Shown here in pieces: positions 17,479-26,285 of a DNA stretch of 32,083 nt (the first letter of the stretch is position 1; every line of letters begins with the position of its first letter). The translations under genes were made by a program, and so were the position numbers. Below the pieces are notes generated by a model, which ran no database searches, was not told the origin of the DNA, and saw nothing but the letters and a program-made list of their open reading frames with translations. Origin of the DNA: Planctomicrobium sp. (GTDB taxonomy: Bacteria; Planctomycetota; Planctomycetia; Planctomycetales; Planctomycetaceae); assembly GCA_030626405.1 (NCBI GenBank), contig DAOUPA010000015.1, positions 1-32,083 of the forward strand, given 5' to 3'.

Positions 17479-17514
17479 CTCCGTGCCCCTGTGAAAAAAC
17501 ACAGCGTCTCCGTG
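17479..17514. repeat. Inverted partial copies of the CACGGAGR repeat in the intergenic gap
   Basis: CTCCGTG (17479-17485) and TCTCCGTG (17507-17514) flank a small hairpin CTGTG-AAAAAA-CACAG (17489-17504). They are inverted relative to the array at 17329-17354, so a long-range stem across the translation start of the PPC gene is possible. Confidence 0.6.
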
Positions 17515-17526
17515 GTGAAAAATCGC

Positions 17527-18879
17527 TTACCCCATTAGCTCAGTAATCGGAGTAGGGTCGCTGACGAGGTGAGCCGGACGACCTTGTGGGGTATAGAGAA
17601 GTTGATTGGGATCAATACCGAGTTTGCGGTAAATCGTCGAGGCAAAGTTCTCCGGCGAGAGGACACGGTCCACCGCAGAGTAACCTTGCCGGTCCGTTGC
17701 TCCGACTATTGTTCCACCAGGAATTCCGGCACCTGCCATCAAAACTGACATCGCATTCGCCCAGTGATCGCGACCGCCTCGTTCATTGATTTTTGGAGTA
17801 CGCCCAAATTCACCCAGCATGACAACGAGTGTTTCGTCGAGCAGTCCCCGTTCTTCGAGATCTTGAATCAGTGTGGCGACTGTATTGTCGACCTCGGGGA
17901 GTCGCTTCTTGCAAGTTTTGAAGAGATCGGAATGGTGATCCCAGCCCCCTTCGTACAATGTAATGAATGGGACGCCTGCCTCGACGAGTCGTCGCCCGAG
18001 TAGCGCTCTTTGACCAAACGAAGTGCGACCGTAACGATCTCGAACAGCGTCTTCTTCACTGCTAATGTCAAACGCTTTTTGCGCGGCGGGTGAAGAGATG
18101 AGGTCGTAACTTTGTGTGTAGTTCTCGTCGAGTGACCTGGCAGGGTCGGCACTCGCTTTGTTTTCGAATCGAGGAAGTTGGTCCACAATCGTTCGCAGGT
18201 CTTTGCGATTCGCAAATCGGTCATCTTTCAATCCACGCGGGAGGGCGACATCTCGAACACGAAAGCTGCTGCTGTTAGGATTGTCAGGAACAACAAACGG
18301 GGCGTATTTTGCGCCGAGGAAGTTTGGTCCTCCGGATCGTGACATACTGGGAATCGAGAAGTACGCAGGCAACCCGTTCTGATGACCCCGATCATGCGCA
18401 GCGACCGCACCCAGACTCGGATGGAAGCTGACAAATGCACCGCACCCGACTGGAATACGCGGCGGAGCGCCTGTCATCATGTAGTGGTTACCAGCGCCGT
18501 GATTACCCTGGTTGTGGCGGATCGAACGGACGATTGAGATTTTATCCGCCATCTCCGCGAGCTTCGTCATGTGTTCCGAGAATTGAACTCCAGGAACTTT
18601 TGTCGCAATCGGAAAGAACTCTCCTCGGATCTCAGTTGGTGCGTTCGGTTTCGGATCGAAGGTTTCGTAATGTGTCGGTCCGCCATCGAGCCAAATCAGA
18701 ATACAACTCTTTGCTTTCACTGGCAGGTGAGCAGCCTTTTCGCCAGCATCACTACGTAATTTCAACAAGTCAGTGAACCCGGCACCGATTGCGGCAGTCA
18801 ACCCAAACTGCAGGCAGTTGCGACGAGTGATCCCATTGCAATTTCGAGACAACGATGAGTGATTCTTATTGGAAGCCAT
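17527..18879 (-). CDS. DUF1501 domain protein, Tat-exported
   Basis: 450 aa from the ATG at 18879; ATG at 18885 and GTG at 18891 are alternatives. The leader has the twin-arginine pattern ITRRNCLQFGLTAAIGAGF. The body matches the DUF1501 family (alkaline-phosphatase/sulfatase-like fold): KSCILIWLDGGPTHYETFDPK, SIVRSIRHNQGNHGAGNHYMMTG, VPFITLYEGGWDHHSDLF, LVVMLGEFGRTPKIN followed by GRDHW. Those His/Asp/Glu clusters suggest metal sites, but no activity has been assigned as far as I know. Second gene of the minus-strand run, 45 bp downstream of the DUF1549/DUF1553 gene; such pairs are among the most repeated gene combinations of planctomycete genomes. The mRNA leader contains an eight-base T run. 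Confidence 0.93.
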   Translation of the reverse strand: MASNKNHSSLSRNCNGITRRNCLQFGLTAAIGAGFTDLLKLRSDAGEKAAHLPVKAKSCILIWLDGGPTHYETFDPKPNAPTEIRGEFFPIATKVPGVQFSEHMTKLAEMADKISIVRSIRHNQGNHGAGNHYMMTGAPPRIPVGCGAFVSFHPSLGAVAAHDRGHQNGLPAYFSIPSMSRSGGPNFLGAKYAPFVVPDNPNSSSFRVRDVALPRGLKDDRFANRKDLRTIVDQLPRFENKASADPARSLDENYTQSYDLISSPAAQKAFDISSEEDAVRDRYGRTSFGQRALLGRRLVEAGVPFITLYEGGWDHHSDLFKTCKKRLPEVDNTVATLIQDLEERGLLDETLVVMLGEFGRTPKINERGGRDHWANAMSVLMAGAGIPGGTIVGATDRQGYSAVDRVLSPENFASTIYRKLGIDPNQLLYTPQGRPAHLVSDPTPITELMG

Positions 18880-18924
18880 AGTCATCAACACAAAAAAAAG
18901 AGGAAGGAATTCGGGGAGGGGGAG

Positions 18925-21135
18925 TTAATCTTTGAAGACGAACTCGGGGGTATTCATCAGAGCCCACATCAAGTCTTCGGAAATGAGCCTGCGGTCGCTC
19001 TCCTCATTCTCGTATAAATTGACGCCGATGTCCAACTCTTTGTCATTTGGGTAACGTGAATAGATCGCGAGATACATTTTTTTAACGATTTCTGCGGGGG
19101 CAATATCACTTTTTGCCAGTTCCGCGGCCCAGCCTTTGTCTGATGTGACCTTCTTGAACAGGTTTTCGGAATTCATCAGATGTAAGGTTTGTACGACTGT
19201 CGGATCAGACACTCGTTCACAAGGTGGGTCCTGGTTCGGATCAGGACGACCATATGCATCGAGGAATAATGAACCGATGCGGTGTGTCCAAAGTTCTTTG
19301 GCTCGCGAGTTGGGGGCCATCGCAGAAAACGTCTCAGGGACTTGAGTGATTTGAATGACGGAATCGAGCAACACCTCGGCACGCAGGCGTTGTCGATAGT
19401 GCCGAGAGAAGTATCGATTGTCAACCGCGTTTCGATCCGTTGGAATGGAACTCAAGCTGTAGGTTTTTGAAAGCACGATGTGGCGAATCAGTTTCTTGAT
19501 ATCGAACTTATTGGAGACAAACTCGTCGCCTAAATGTTTGAGCAACTCTGGATTCGAGGCAGGATTCGTCGCTCGCAGGTCATCAACAGGATTGACCAGA
19601 CCGATTTTCATCAGGTCGGTCCAGATGCGGTTGACCATTGTTTGAGCGAAGTAATGATTGTCGGGAGATGTCATCCAGGCAGCGAGTGAGTCACGCGGAT
19701 CGGCACCTTCGGGGATCTCGGGGGCTTCCCCAAAGATTGGTTTCGGGGAGAGAACTTCGTTTGTGAGAGGATGCCGGACACTCCCACTGTTCTTATTGTA
19801 AATGAATTCTTCAGAGCCGGAGATCGGTGCCGAAATGCCAGTTCCTTTGCGACCGACTTTCGCAAAGTAAGCGGCGAAACTGTAGAAATCTTTTTGCCCG
19901 TACACTTCGAATGGATGATGATGACACTTCGCGCATTCGAGACGAATGCCAAGAAATAACTGACTCACAATCGTCGTCAGTTCATCTGGTTTCCGCCTGT
20001 TTCGGAAGAACGTCGCATTGCCGTTGCGAAAGGTACTCCCTTTTGCTGTGATCAACTCTCTCACAAACTCATCGTAGGGCTGGTTCTTTCGGAAGGCCTC
20101 ACGAATCCATTCGTCATAATTCCGTGTCGCTTTGATGCCAACATGGTATGGATTCGGACGGAGCAGATCGGCCCATTTATTCGCCCAATGTTCGGCGTAT
20201 TCCGGGTTCGCCAAAAGCTGATCTACCAACACACCGCGTTTGTTGGAATCATCACTGTCGAGAAATTTTTGTGCCTCTTCGAGAGTTGGAATGCGTCCAA
20301 TGATGTCGATGTAAACTCGACGCAGAAATTTGTGATCCGGCGCAACTTCAGAGGAATCAAGACCAAGCCTGACGAGTGTTTTCGAGACCAATTGGTCCAC
20401 GGGATGATCACCAGCGATAGAGGCAGGTTGACCTGTCTCTCCGGGAAGCGGAACCGATGCTGTAAAGATCGAGAAGTTTCCGGCATAGCGGGCCATGATT
20501 GCCGCTTCTCCAGTGATTTGACCTGCCGTGACCAAACCGTCTTCATCGACTGCGCTAATCGGAGTTTCGTTCGACTGAAAAACGGTCAGCCCAGTGACAT
20601 CGCGAGTGGAACCATCGGAGTAGCTGGCGGTGACTTTGAGTTGCTGTTGCTCTCCATGACCGAAAGTTTTTTCATTTGGTGCAACTGTAATCTTTTCTAG
20701 TTCAGGTGTATTTGGAACGGAGCGAGGAGCACCAGCATTGATCCAATCGAGGAGAAGTTTGTAGCCGGGGCTATCGACAGGCAATCTCACCCCACCACCA
20801 TGAGGCGATTTTCCGGACGGCTTCGACAACAGCAAACTCGCAGTTGGGCGAGTCAATGAGATCCGCCGACCCCGCGACTGTTTCGTCAATGCGTTGTGGT
20901 CGAAGTCGGAATCAAATCCGAGTAATGACAACTGAAACCCGTTCTGCCCACGCTGCTTTCCATGACACGGTCCTGAATTGCAACCGAAACGCGTCAGCAC
21001 CGGCTGAATGTCGCGTTGAAAATCAATCGATGGTGGAACTGGATTGCTCCCATCTTCGCCAAGTGCGAAAGAGCCGCTCACGTTTGGAAGTAAGAACGCA
21101 AGGAAAAGGCAAACGGAAAGAAGAAAACGCATCAT
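18925..21135 (-). CDS. DUF1549/DUF1553 protein with cytochrome-like N-terminal domain and Big2-type domain
   Basis: 736 aa from ATG-ATG at 21135, where a signal peptide begins (MMRFLLSVCLFLAFLLPNVSG); a start at 21207 would only add a polar leader. Order: a planctomycete cytochrome-C-like segment (DIQPVLTRFGCNSGPCHGKQ to LLLDWINAG) whose motif is CxxxxCH rather than CxxCH; a bacterial Ig-like (Big2-type) domain (LKVTASYSDGSTRDVTGLTVF); DUF1549 (DQLVSKTLVRLGLDSSEVAPD to HHHPFEVYGQKDFYSFAAYF, with CAKCHHHP); and DUF1553 (MVNRIWTDLMKIGLVNPVDD to MNTPEFVFKD). Exported; proposed roles include extracellular polymer or carbohydrate processing with redox cofactors, but this is not proven. First gene of the minus-strand run. 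Confidence 0.93.
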   Translation of the reverse strand: MMRFLLSVCLFLAFLLPNVSGSFALGEDGSNPVPPSIDFQRDIQPVLTRFGCNSGPCHGKQRGQNGFQLSLLGFDSDFDHNALTKQSRGRRISLTRPTASLLLSKPSGKSPHGGGVRLPVDSPGYKLLLDWINAGAPRSVPNTPELEKITVAPNEKTFGHGEQQQLKVTASYSDGSTRDVTGLTVFQSNETPISAVDEDGLVTAGQITGEAAIMARYAGNFSIFTASVPLPGETGQPASIAGDHPVDQLVSKTLVRLGLDSSEVAPDHKFLRRVYIDIIGRIPTLEEAQKFLDSDDSNKRGVLVDQLLANPEYAEHWANKWADLLRPNPYHVGIKATRNYDEWIREAFRKNQPYDEFVRELITAKGSTFRNGNATFFRNRRKPDELTTIVSQLFLGIRLECAKCHHHPFEVYGQKDFYSFAAYFAKVGRKGTGISAPISGSEEFIYNKNSGSVRHPLTNEVLSPKPIFGEAPEIPEGADPRDSLAAWMTSPDNHYFAQTMVNRIWTDLMKIGLVNPVDDLRATNPASNPELLKHLGDEFVSNKFDIKKLIRHIVLSKTYSLSSIPTDRNAVDNRYFSRHYRQRLRAEVLLDSVIQITQVPETFSAMAPNSRAKELWTHRIGSLFLDAYGRPDPNQDPPCERVSDPTVVQTLHLMNSENLFKKVTSDKGWAAELAKSDIAPAEIVKKMYLAIYSRYPNDKELDIGVNLYENEESDRRLISEDLMWALMNTPEFVFKD

Positions 21136-21246
21136 TAGGAAAGGAACCTTCCAGTTGGTGGGAAGATCAGGCAAGGTAGGTGTTTTGTGGTCCAGGATTG
21201 TACTCACCTCAGTGGGATTTGATCAATGATCAATGCGAAAATTGAG

Positions 21247-21275
21247 AATTCCTCCACGTGTTCCAGGAGGGAATT
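21247..21275. other. Inverted repeat between divergent genes
   Basis: AATTCCTCC (21247-21255) pairs with GGAGGGAATT (21266-21275) allowing one bulged G. It lies in the 263-bp gap between the start of the minus-strand DUF1549 run and the plus-strand giant membrane protein, where an operator for either would be expected. No further evidence of function. Confidence 0.35.
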
Positions 21276-21386
21276 GAGATTTCCAGAGAATTTATTTTCA
21301 ACAATGATGTGACATCTTCGAGGTTAAATCGCCTGAGAGCAAGTGCGACTCATTGACAGTTGCTTAGCTTGATTTCTGACTCGTCT

Positions 21387-21390
21387 GGAG
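21387..21390 (+). promoter_or_regulatory. Ribosome-binding site fixing the giant membrane protein start
   Basis: GGAG with eight bases to the ATG at 21399. It decides against the upstream in-frame TTG at 21360. Confidence 0.75.
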
Positions 21391-21398
21391 AGACAGTG

Positions 21399-24300
21399 AT
21401 GCCGTCACGTAGTGAAGAGTCATCCGCGTTCATCAGATTCTGCGATTCGCTCTTTCAAGAGCAGAACATAAAGTGGCTCTTGGGGCTAGGGACGCTGATT
21501 CTTCTCAGTTCATCAACGATGTTGGTAACGAGCCATTGGGATTCGTATCCCCCTCTTTGGAAATATGCCGTTCTGCTCAGCTACACATCTTTGATTCATG
21601 TCGCTGGCCAACTGGCGTATCACCGGCTGGCATTGAGGAAGACCGGGACAGGGCTGATGTCTTTGACGGTTCTTTTGATTCCGCTCACTTTTGCGGCCTA
21701 CCGCTGGATCCATCCCGCTGGTGTGCTTTCGATTGACGGGCTGTTCGCTCAATCAGGTCTGTTAGTTTTACTCGGTGCCAACTCTGTCTTTTCGTTTCTC
21801 GCAGCGCGTCGGATCTTCCGCCATTTCTTGAGAAGCACGCAGCCCACATTTCTTACCAGTTATCTGATTCTCGCAGCATTTGGTGCGATCATACCTGCAT
21901 TGCCTCCTGCTTCTGCAACGGTCATGGCAATCATTTCCTGGGGTGTCTTTGCTATCGGAGCCATGAAGGTCAATCGCCATACTTTTTGGCTGGCTGAGGA
22001 ATACCGGCAACCGCGTATCTTTGGATTCTTCCCAATCATCCTGCTCGGCACTCAGTTCCTGACGATATTTGCAACGTCGCTCTTTCCACACGTTGCATTC
22101 GAATGGATAGGATTAGGATTGGTGCTGACCGCGATCCCGATTCTGCTCGCTGCCGATACGCTGGCGAAAGTCATTCAATCACGAAGTGAAGTTGCGACTC
22201 CTAAATTGGCCCCCAGTGTTATTGTGTCGATGATCATTGGCGTTGCTGTCGTTCTGGGAGGTCTGATTCTTTCCGGTTATGGTTACCCTGAAACGGTTGC
22301 TCTGGTCCCGACATCCATTCTGGCGGCAATCGTTATGGGACTGGTCGCCAGGCGGACTCAAAGAGTTGAACTCGTCTGGATGATGTTGCTCTTCGTTGTG
22401 ACTGCGTATCAGACTTCGCCAGTCTTCTTCAAAGAGCTTGCCCTGCGCTTGTTAGACCAAGGCGCCACTGCAATCGGTGAGGAACGGATGCCGTTGGCGT
22501 TCTACGGGTTGACTTACTTGCCGCTTCTGTTTGTCACAACGTTGACTTCTCGCTGGTTATCCTCGAAAGAGAATCATCTGTTTGCGAACCCGTTCAGACA
22601 ATTTTCGGTGTTCTTCCCACTCGTCCTGCTTCCGATCTCCTTTGCACATCCGAAGGCAACTCTCCCTGTGAGCATCGCAATTGGAACGTTGTTGGTATTC
22701 CAGATATTCTTTTTTCGAGATCGTCGTCTTCAAATTGCAGCACTCGCGGCGTTTCTTTCGGCGATCTTTGGGTGCGTGCCTATTCTGGATGCGGTCTTTG
22801 GCTGGGCGCCGAACTCACAACTGGCGTTGATGACCTGGATTGTCGGTGGCGGTTTACTGCTTTTCCCAGGAGCGTTCTTCGACAGTTTCGTCAGGAAACT
22901 TCCGAAGTCCAATTCAAACTCAATCATTGACAATCTCTCACAGAAAGCGAGTCTTGGAATCATCACCTGCTGTGCGGTCGCATGGACGGCTCAGACAGCT
23001 TCCGGAGTGATCGAACCGCTGCCGGGGATCGCTTGTTTCGCGATTCTCGTGTGGCACTCTTTTCGATTCAGGCACGTTCTGGTCAGCTGTCTTACGCTCG
23101 CATTGCCTTTAATCTTGACATTCACTCTTGCAGGACAAGCTGGTTGGGGATTCGCGGCGCAACTCACACTAAGTGCATTGCTGCTGGCCGGGATGTCTCT
23201 GTTTGGCCTTGTGATGAACCGGAATCCACAGAAGCCCGTTTCGCAGGTTTTCCAGCAGGCTAACGCCGTTATTGCCAGCACAGGAATCATCATATTGCAG
23301 GTGTTTCTTATTCCGTTGATGATGTCCGGAATCGTAGGAATGACAAATTTTTCTTTGTGGGGGGCAGCAATGATTTCCCTCATTACCGGTGTTGATCTCG
23401 CCTGGCGTTCGCGTTCTTCGGCGTTGATCGTCCTCTCCTGGTTGAGCCTGCTTGCCTTGTCGGGAGTCGCTTTCATGGAAAGCCTGCAAGGAACCGCTGC
23501 TCTGATCTGGATGCCGGTTGTCTGGGCATCTGTTGCCACCGCGATTTCTCCATTAGTGAGTTATCTGAGACACCTCAACAAGAATTCCACGGTGAGCGCG
23601 AACGTTCGCTGCTTGTCTACTTTGGAGTGGTGTGTTGGATCGACACTTGGTCTCATCGCACTCGCAAGTTTACCTTTCTTCGCGGGGACGCTTCGTGTTG
23701 CAGCACTGATTGCACTCGCAGGCTCATTTATTCTTGCCTCTCGTCGACGCGCAAACGTGATGACGGATCTCCTGCTGACAATCGCAAACTGTCATTTGCT
23801 GGTGATGATCGCGCAGTTTGTCTCACCGAACATGGAATTTTTGTTCGATTTGAAACCTGAGCAAATGGAACTGGCAGCGATGCCGGTTGCCTTTGCTGCG
23901 GCGCTCTCTGCTCTATTCTGGGAACGTCGACGAAACGTCTCTGCCGACATTGCCAGTTTCACTTCGAATGCCGCGCAGGGTCTCTCATTCGCAGGTCTGA
24001 TCTGCTTCTCACCATTACTGTACATCGGAATGACAACAGGTCAACTCGTCTTCGCACTACTCACTTTGACTGTTTTGATCGTGATTCAATGCCGAATCGC
24101 TTTGAAGAAGATGTCTGAGAACGCGGCAGAAGCCACCGACGAAAAAGTAATCGCTCGCGCAGAAACTCATGTCTGGATGGCACAAGGGCTTGCTGTTTGT
24201 GCTTTCACTTTTCTGAATATCAACTTCACGACCCTTGCACTCTTCGCTCCGTTGGGTGTTTCATTCGTTCTGTGGATCATTTCCTGGAATTGCAAAAACG

Positions 24301-24998
24301 CCGGTGACTGGAGAGTTTTCTGTCGACCGCTTCAAAAAACGGCATTTGTGTTGCCAGCATTCAGTGTTGTCATTGGAGTTAGCGAGCACCTGTTCAATCA
24401 ATCGGTCGACTGGATTGGTGTGAACAGTCTGGCCCTGCTATTTGCAGGCGCATTCTACTTCTGGCGCGGGCTGGAAGAGCGGAAAGCAGGATTGATATTT
24501 GGATCAGCCCTCATACTCAACATCTCGCTGGCGATGCTCTGGAAGAATCTGCAATGGAGCGATCCGCAGCTCTTCCTGATTCCGGTCGGAATGACCATTC
24601 TGGCACTTGTCGTATTTCTGCGTGAACAAATCCCGGACCGATTTCAAGCTCCTCTGCAATACGCCGGTGCACTCACGATTCTCGTTTCTCCAACATTCGA
24701 AATTGTCGGCGGTAGCTGGCTGCATTTAATCAGTTTGATGATTGCATCTGTCGTGATTGTTGTCGTCGCGATGGGACTGCGAATACGAGCGCTCATCTAC
24801 ACCGGCACTGCGTTTTTGATTGCCGATTTAATCGCGATTGTTGTTCGAGGGAGCATTGACCAACCGAGCCTGCTTTGGCTGGCTGGCATCGCCGTGGGAG
24901 CCGCCGTCATCGGATTCGCGGCGTACTGCGAGCGACATCGAGAAAAAATGTTGCAACAACTGCGGTTCCTCGCCGCAGAGCTAGAGACCTGGAACTGA
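21399..24998 (+). CDS. Giant polytopic membrane protein of unknown function
   Basis: 1199 aa from ATG 21399. After a short polar N-terminus (MPSRSEESSAFIRFCDSLFQE) almost the whole chain is made of hydrophobic helices about 20 residues long joined by very short loops; I estimate thirty or more. Early phrases such as KWLLGLGTLILLSSSTMLV and WKYAVLLSYTSLIHVAGQLAYHRL recall the DUF2157/DUF2339-type many-helix proteins, but I do not recognise a catalytic motif or transporter signature. Conserved-looking polar spots are sparse (for example RRTQRVELVW, AETHVWMAQGLAV). The C-terminal ~20 residues (CERHREKMLQQLRFLAAELE) form a charged cytoplasmic-type helix. pspA starts 109 bp downstream on the same strand, so a link to membrane-integrity maintenance is possible. 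No interruption detected. Confidence 0.88.
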   Translation: MPSRSEESSAFIRFCDSLFQEQNIKWLLGLGTLILLSSSTMLVTSHWDSYPPLWKYAVLLSYTSLIHVAGQLAYHRLALRKTGTGLMSLTVLLIPLTFAAYRWIHPAGVLSIDGLFAQSGLLVLLGANSVFSFLAARRIFRHFLRSTQPTFLTSYLILAAFGAIIPALPPASATVMAIISWGVFAIGAMKVNRHTFWLAEEYRQPRIFGFFPIILLGTQFLTIFATSLFPHVAFEWIGLGLVLTAIPILLAADTLAKVIQSRSEVATPKLAPSVIVSMIIGVAVVLGGLILSGYGYPETVALVPTSILAAIVMGLVARRTQRVELVWMMLLFVVTAYQTSPVFFKELALRLLDQGATAIGEERMPLAFYGLTYLPLLFVTTLTSRWLSSKENHLFANPFRQFSVFFPLVLLPISFAHPKATLPVSIAIGTLLVFQIFFFRDRRLQIAALAAFLSAIFGCVPILDAVFGWAPNSQLALMTWIVGGGLLLFPGAFFDSFVRKLPKSNSNSIIDNLSQKASLGIITCCAVAWTAQTASGVIEPLPGIACFAILVWHSFRFRHVLVSCLTLALPLILTFTLAGQAGWGFAAQLTLSALLLAGMSLFGLVMNRNPQKPVSQVFQQANAVIASTGIIILQVFLIPLMMSGIVGMTNFSLWGAAMISLITGVDLAWRSRSSALIVLSWLSLLALSGVAFMESLQGTAALIWMPVVWASVATAISPLVSYLRHLNKNSTVSANVRCLSTLEWCVGSTLGLIALASLPFFAGTLRVAALIALAGSFILASRRRANVMTDLLLTIANCHLLVMIAQFVSPNMEFLFDLKPEQMELAAMPVAFAAALSALFWERRRNVSADIASFTSNAAQGLSFAGLICFSPLLYIGMTTGQLVFALLTLTVLIVIQCRIALKKMSENAAEATDEKVIARAETHVWMAQGLAVCAFTFLNINFTTLALFAPLGVSFVLWIISWNCKNAGDWRVFCRPLQKTAFVLPAFSVVIGVSEHLFNQSVDWIGVNSLALLFAGAFYFWRGLEERKAGLIFGSALILNISLAMLWKNLQWSDPQLFLIPVGMTILALVVFLREQIPDRFQAPLQYAGALTILVSPTFEIVGGSWLHLISLMIASVVIVVVAMGLRIRALIYTGTAFLIADLIAIVVRGSIDQPSLLWLAGIAVGAAVIGFAAYCERHREKMLQQLRFLAAELETWN

Positions 24999-25107
24999 TT
25001 CCGTTTCAGTTTCAATACCACTTGACCACTTCCCCGCAGCGTCAGTTCGTTGCATTGATGGTTCGGCTTAGAGCCACTATTTACGCCTTATTACTTGGAG
25101 AAGACTC

Positions 25108-25791
25108 ATGTCTTGGATTCAACAATTTACGTTCATTATGCGTTCAAATATCACGGCAATTCGAGAGAAGATCGAAGATCCAGAGCGGATGCTGCATCAA
25201 CTGATTGACGACATGGAGGAAGAGTTGGACGTCGTTCGACAATCGGTCGCCGCCGCGATTGCGGATGATATTCAACTGGGTAAAGAAGTCGAAACGCTGC
25301 GTTCAGAAATGGGAACCTGGGAAGGACGCGCAGAAACCGCCCTTCGAAACGGAAATGAATCGAACGCGAAGCAAGCTCTTGAACAGAAAATTCGTTTGGA
25401 AGAACGATTGGCGGTCATCGAGACAACCTACGAGTCGCAATGTAATCAGGTCGCGAAATTGCAATCGTCGTATCGCGATCTCGAAGACAAAATTCGACAG
25501 GCTCGCCACAAAAGGACACTCCTCATCGCTCGACTGGCTCAGGCAAGTTCAAAACAGAAGATCTACAACGTACTCGAAAAGGCTGAAGGCAGGTCTGCAT
25601 TCGCGGAGTTCTCTCGTCTCGAACAAAAAGTAGAACGCGCCGAAAACATGAGTGCCGCTTACGACCGTCTCGAAGGAAAAGACCCTGAAGGCGAAGCACT
25701 GACTGAACAGTTCGAGAAAGAAGAACGCAAAGATAAATTGGAAACTGAATTTGAAGAACTCCGGTGTCGCATCCAGACACCTGCATCGTAG
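25108..25791 (+). CDS. pspA: PspA/IM30 family membrane-stress protein
   Basis: 227 aa, the normal length for PspA. Almost entirely charged alpha-helix and coiled coil: MSWIQQFTFIMRSNITAIRE as the amphipathic membrane-contact helix, EDPERMLHQLIDDMEEELDVVRQSV (the family's DPE..L..LI..M..EL pattern), then long heptad regions (AKQALEQKIRLEERLAVIE, SYRDLEDKIRQARHKRTLLIARLAQ) and a conserved SAFAEFSRLEQKVERAE segment. PspA proteins assemble on the inner face of the cytoplasmic membrane and protect it when proton leakage or damage occurs. GGAG lies seven bases before the ATG. It follows the giant membrane protein and precedes a membrane sensor kinase. No PspF-type regulator or PspBC is visible in the window. 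Confidence 0.9.
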   Translation: MSWIQQFTFIMRSNITAIREKIEDPERMLHQLIDDMEEELDVVRQSVAAAIADDIQLGKEVETLRSEMGTWEGRAETALRNGNESNAKQALEQKIRLEERLAVIETTYESQCNQVAKLQSSYRDLEDKIRQARHKRTLLIARLAQASSKQKIYNVLEKAEGRSAFAEFSRLEQKVERAENMSAAYDRLEGKDPEGEALTEQFEKEERKDKLETEFEELRCRIQTPAS

Positions 25792-26285
25792 ACCCAGGCA
25801 AATCGGTGGGACGATTTTTCGAGTGAGACTGAGTTGAGGCATCACGCATTCTTTTGCAGTTGCAAGGGGACAAACAACGCAAGGTCTTATGAAACCAACA
25901 ATTCACAACTAAGTCGGTTCCCGGATAGACTCTTACTTACTCAAACCGGACGAATCCTGCTCGTTGGAGAAAGGCCGGTTCTTACCTGCAAGATGCCTCT
26001 TGTTTTCCGCCTCGTTTTAGCGAACATCTCATCGAGTCTGGGACGAGGTTTCGCGAATTCCAGACAGATGAATCCGTTCTGTTGCTCAATCGTATTAGCG
26101 CGATTGTATGAGTCACAAGTATCGTCTCGTTCACGTTTAATTCACAATTGTTGAATTGACGGACGGGCCTTGATATTCCGCTGGCATTGCCGTTTCAGAC
26201 GTGTTAGCTTGGTTTGACTCGCCTTGAGAAGCGACCGATCCTAGCGGGTGGAAGTCGCGAAATTATGTGTCGTGGAGGTCATTCT
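25792..26285. other. Intergenic region before the Ser/Thr kinase
   Basis: A 494-bp gap. It holds an inverted repeat AATTCA-CAATTGT-TGAATT at 26139-26157 overlapped by TTGACG (26156-26161), which could be an operator with a -35 box, although no good -10 follows at 16-18 bases. An open frame at 25834-26154 has no ribosome-binding site and unordered composition, so it is not called. No RNA gene seen. Confidence 0.4.
26274..26279 (+). promoter_or_regulatory. Strong ribosome-binding site that sets a GTG start for the kinase
   Basis: GGAGGT, six bases before GTG at 26286. The upstream in-frame TTG (26214) and ATG (26265) have no comparable site, so translation should begin at the GTG. Confidence 0.8.

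Noticed and set aside
25834-26154. Plus-strand open frame of 106 codons between pspA and the kinase
   Set aside because: No ribosome-binding site and no recognisable composition.
26214-26285. Upstream TTG/ATG starts for the kinase
   Set aside because: GGAGGT six bases before GTG 26286 is far stronger than anything before 26214 or 26265.
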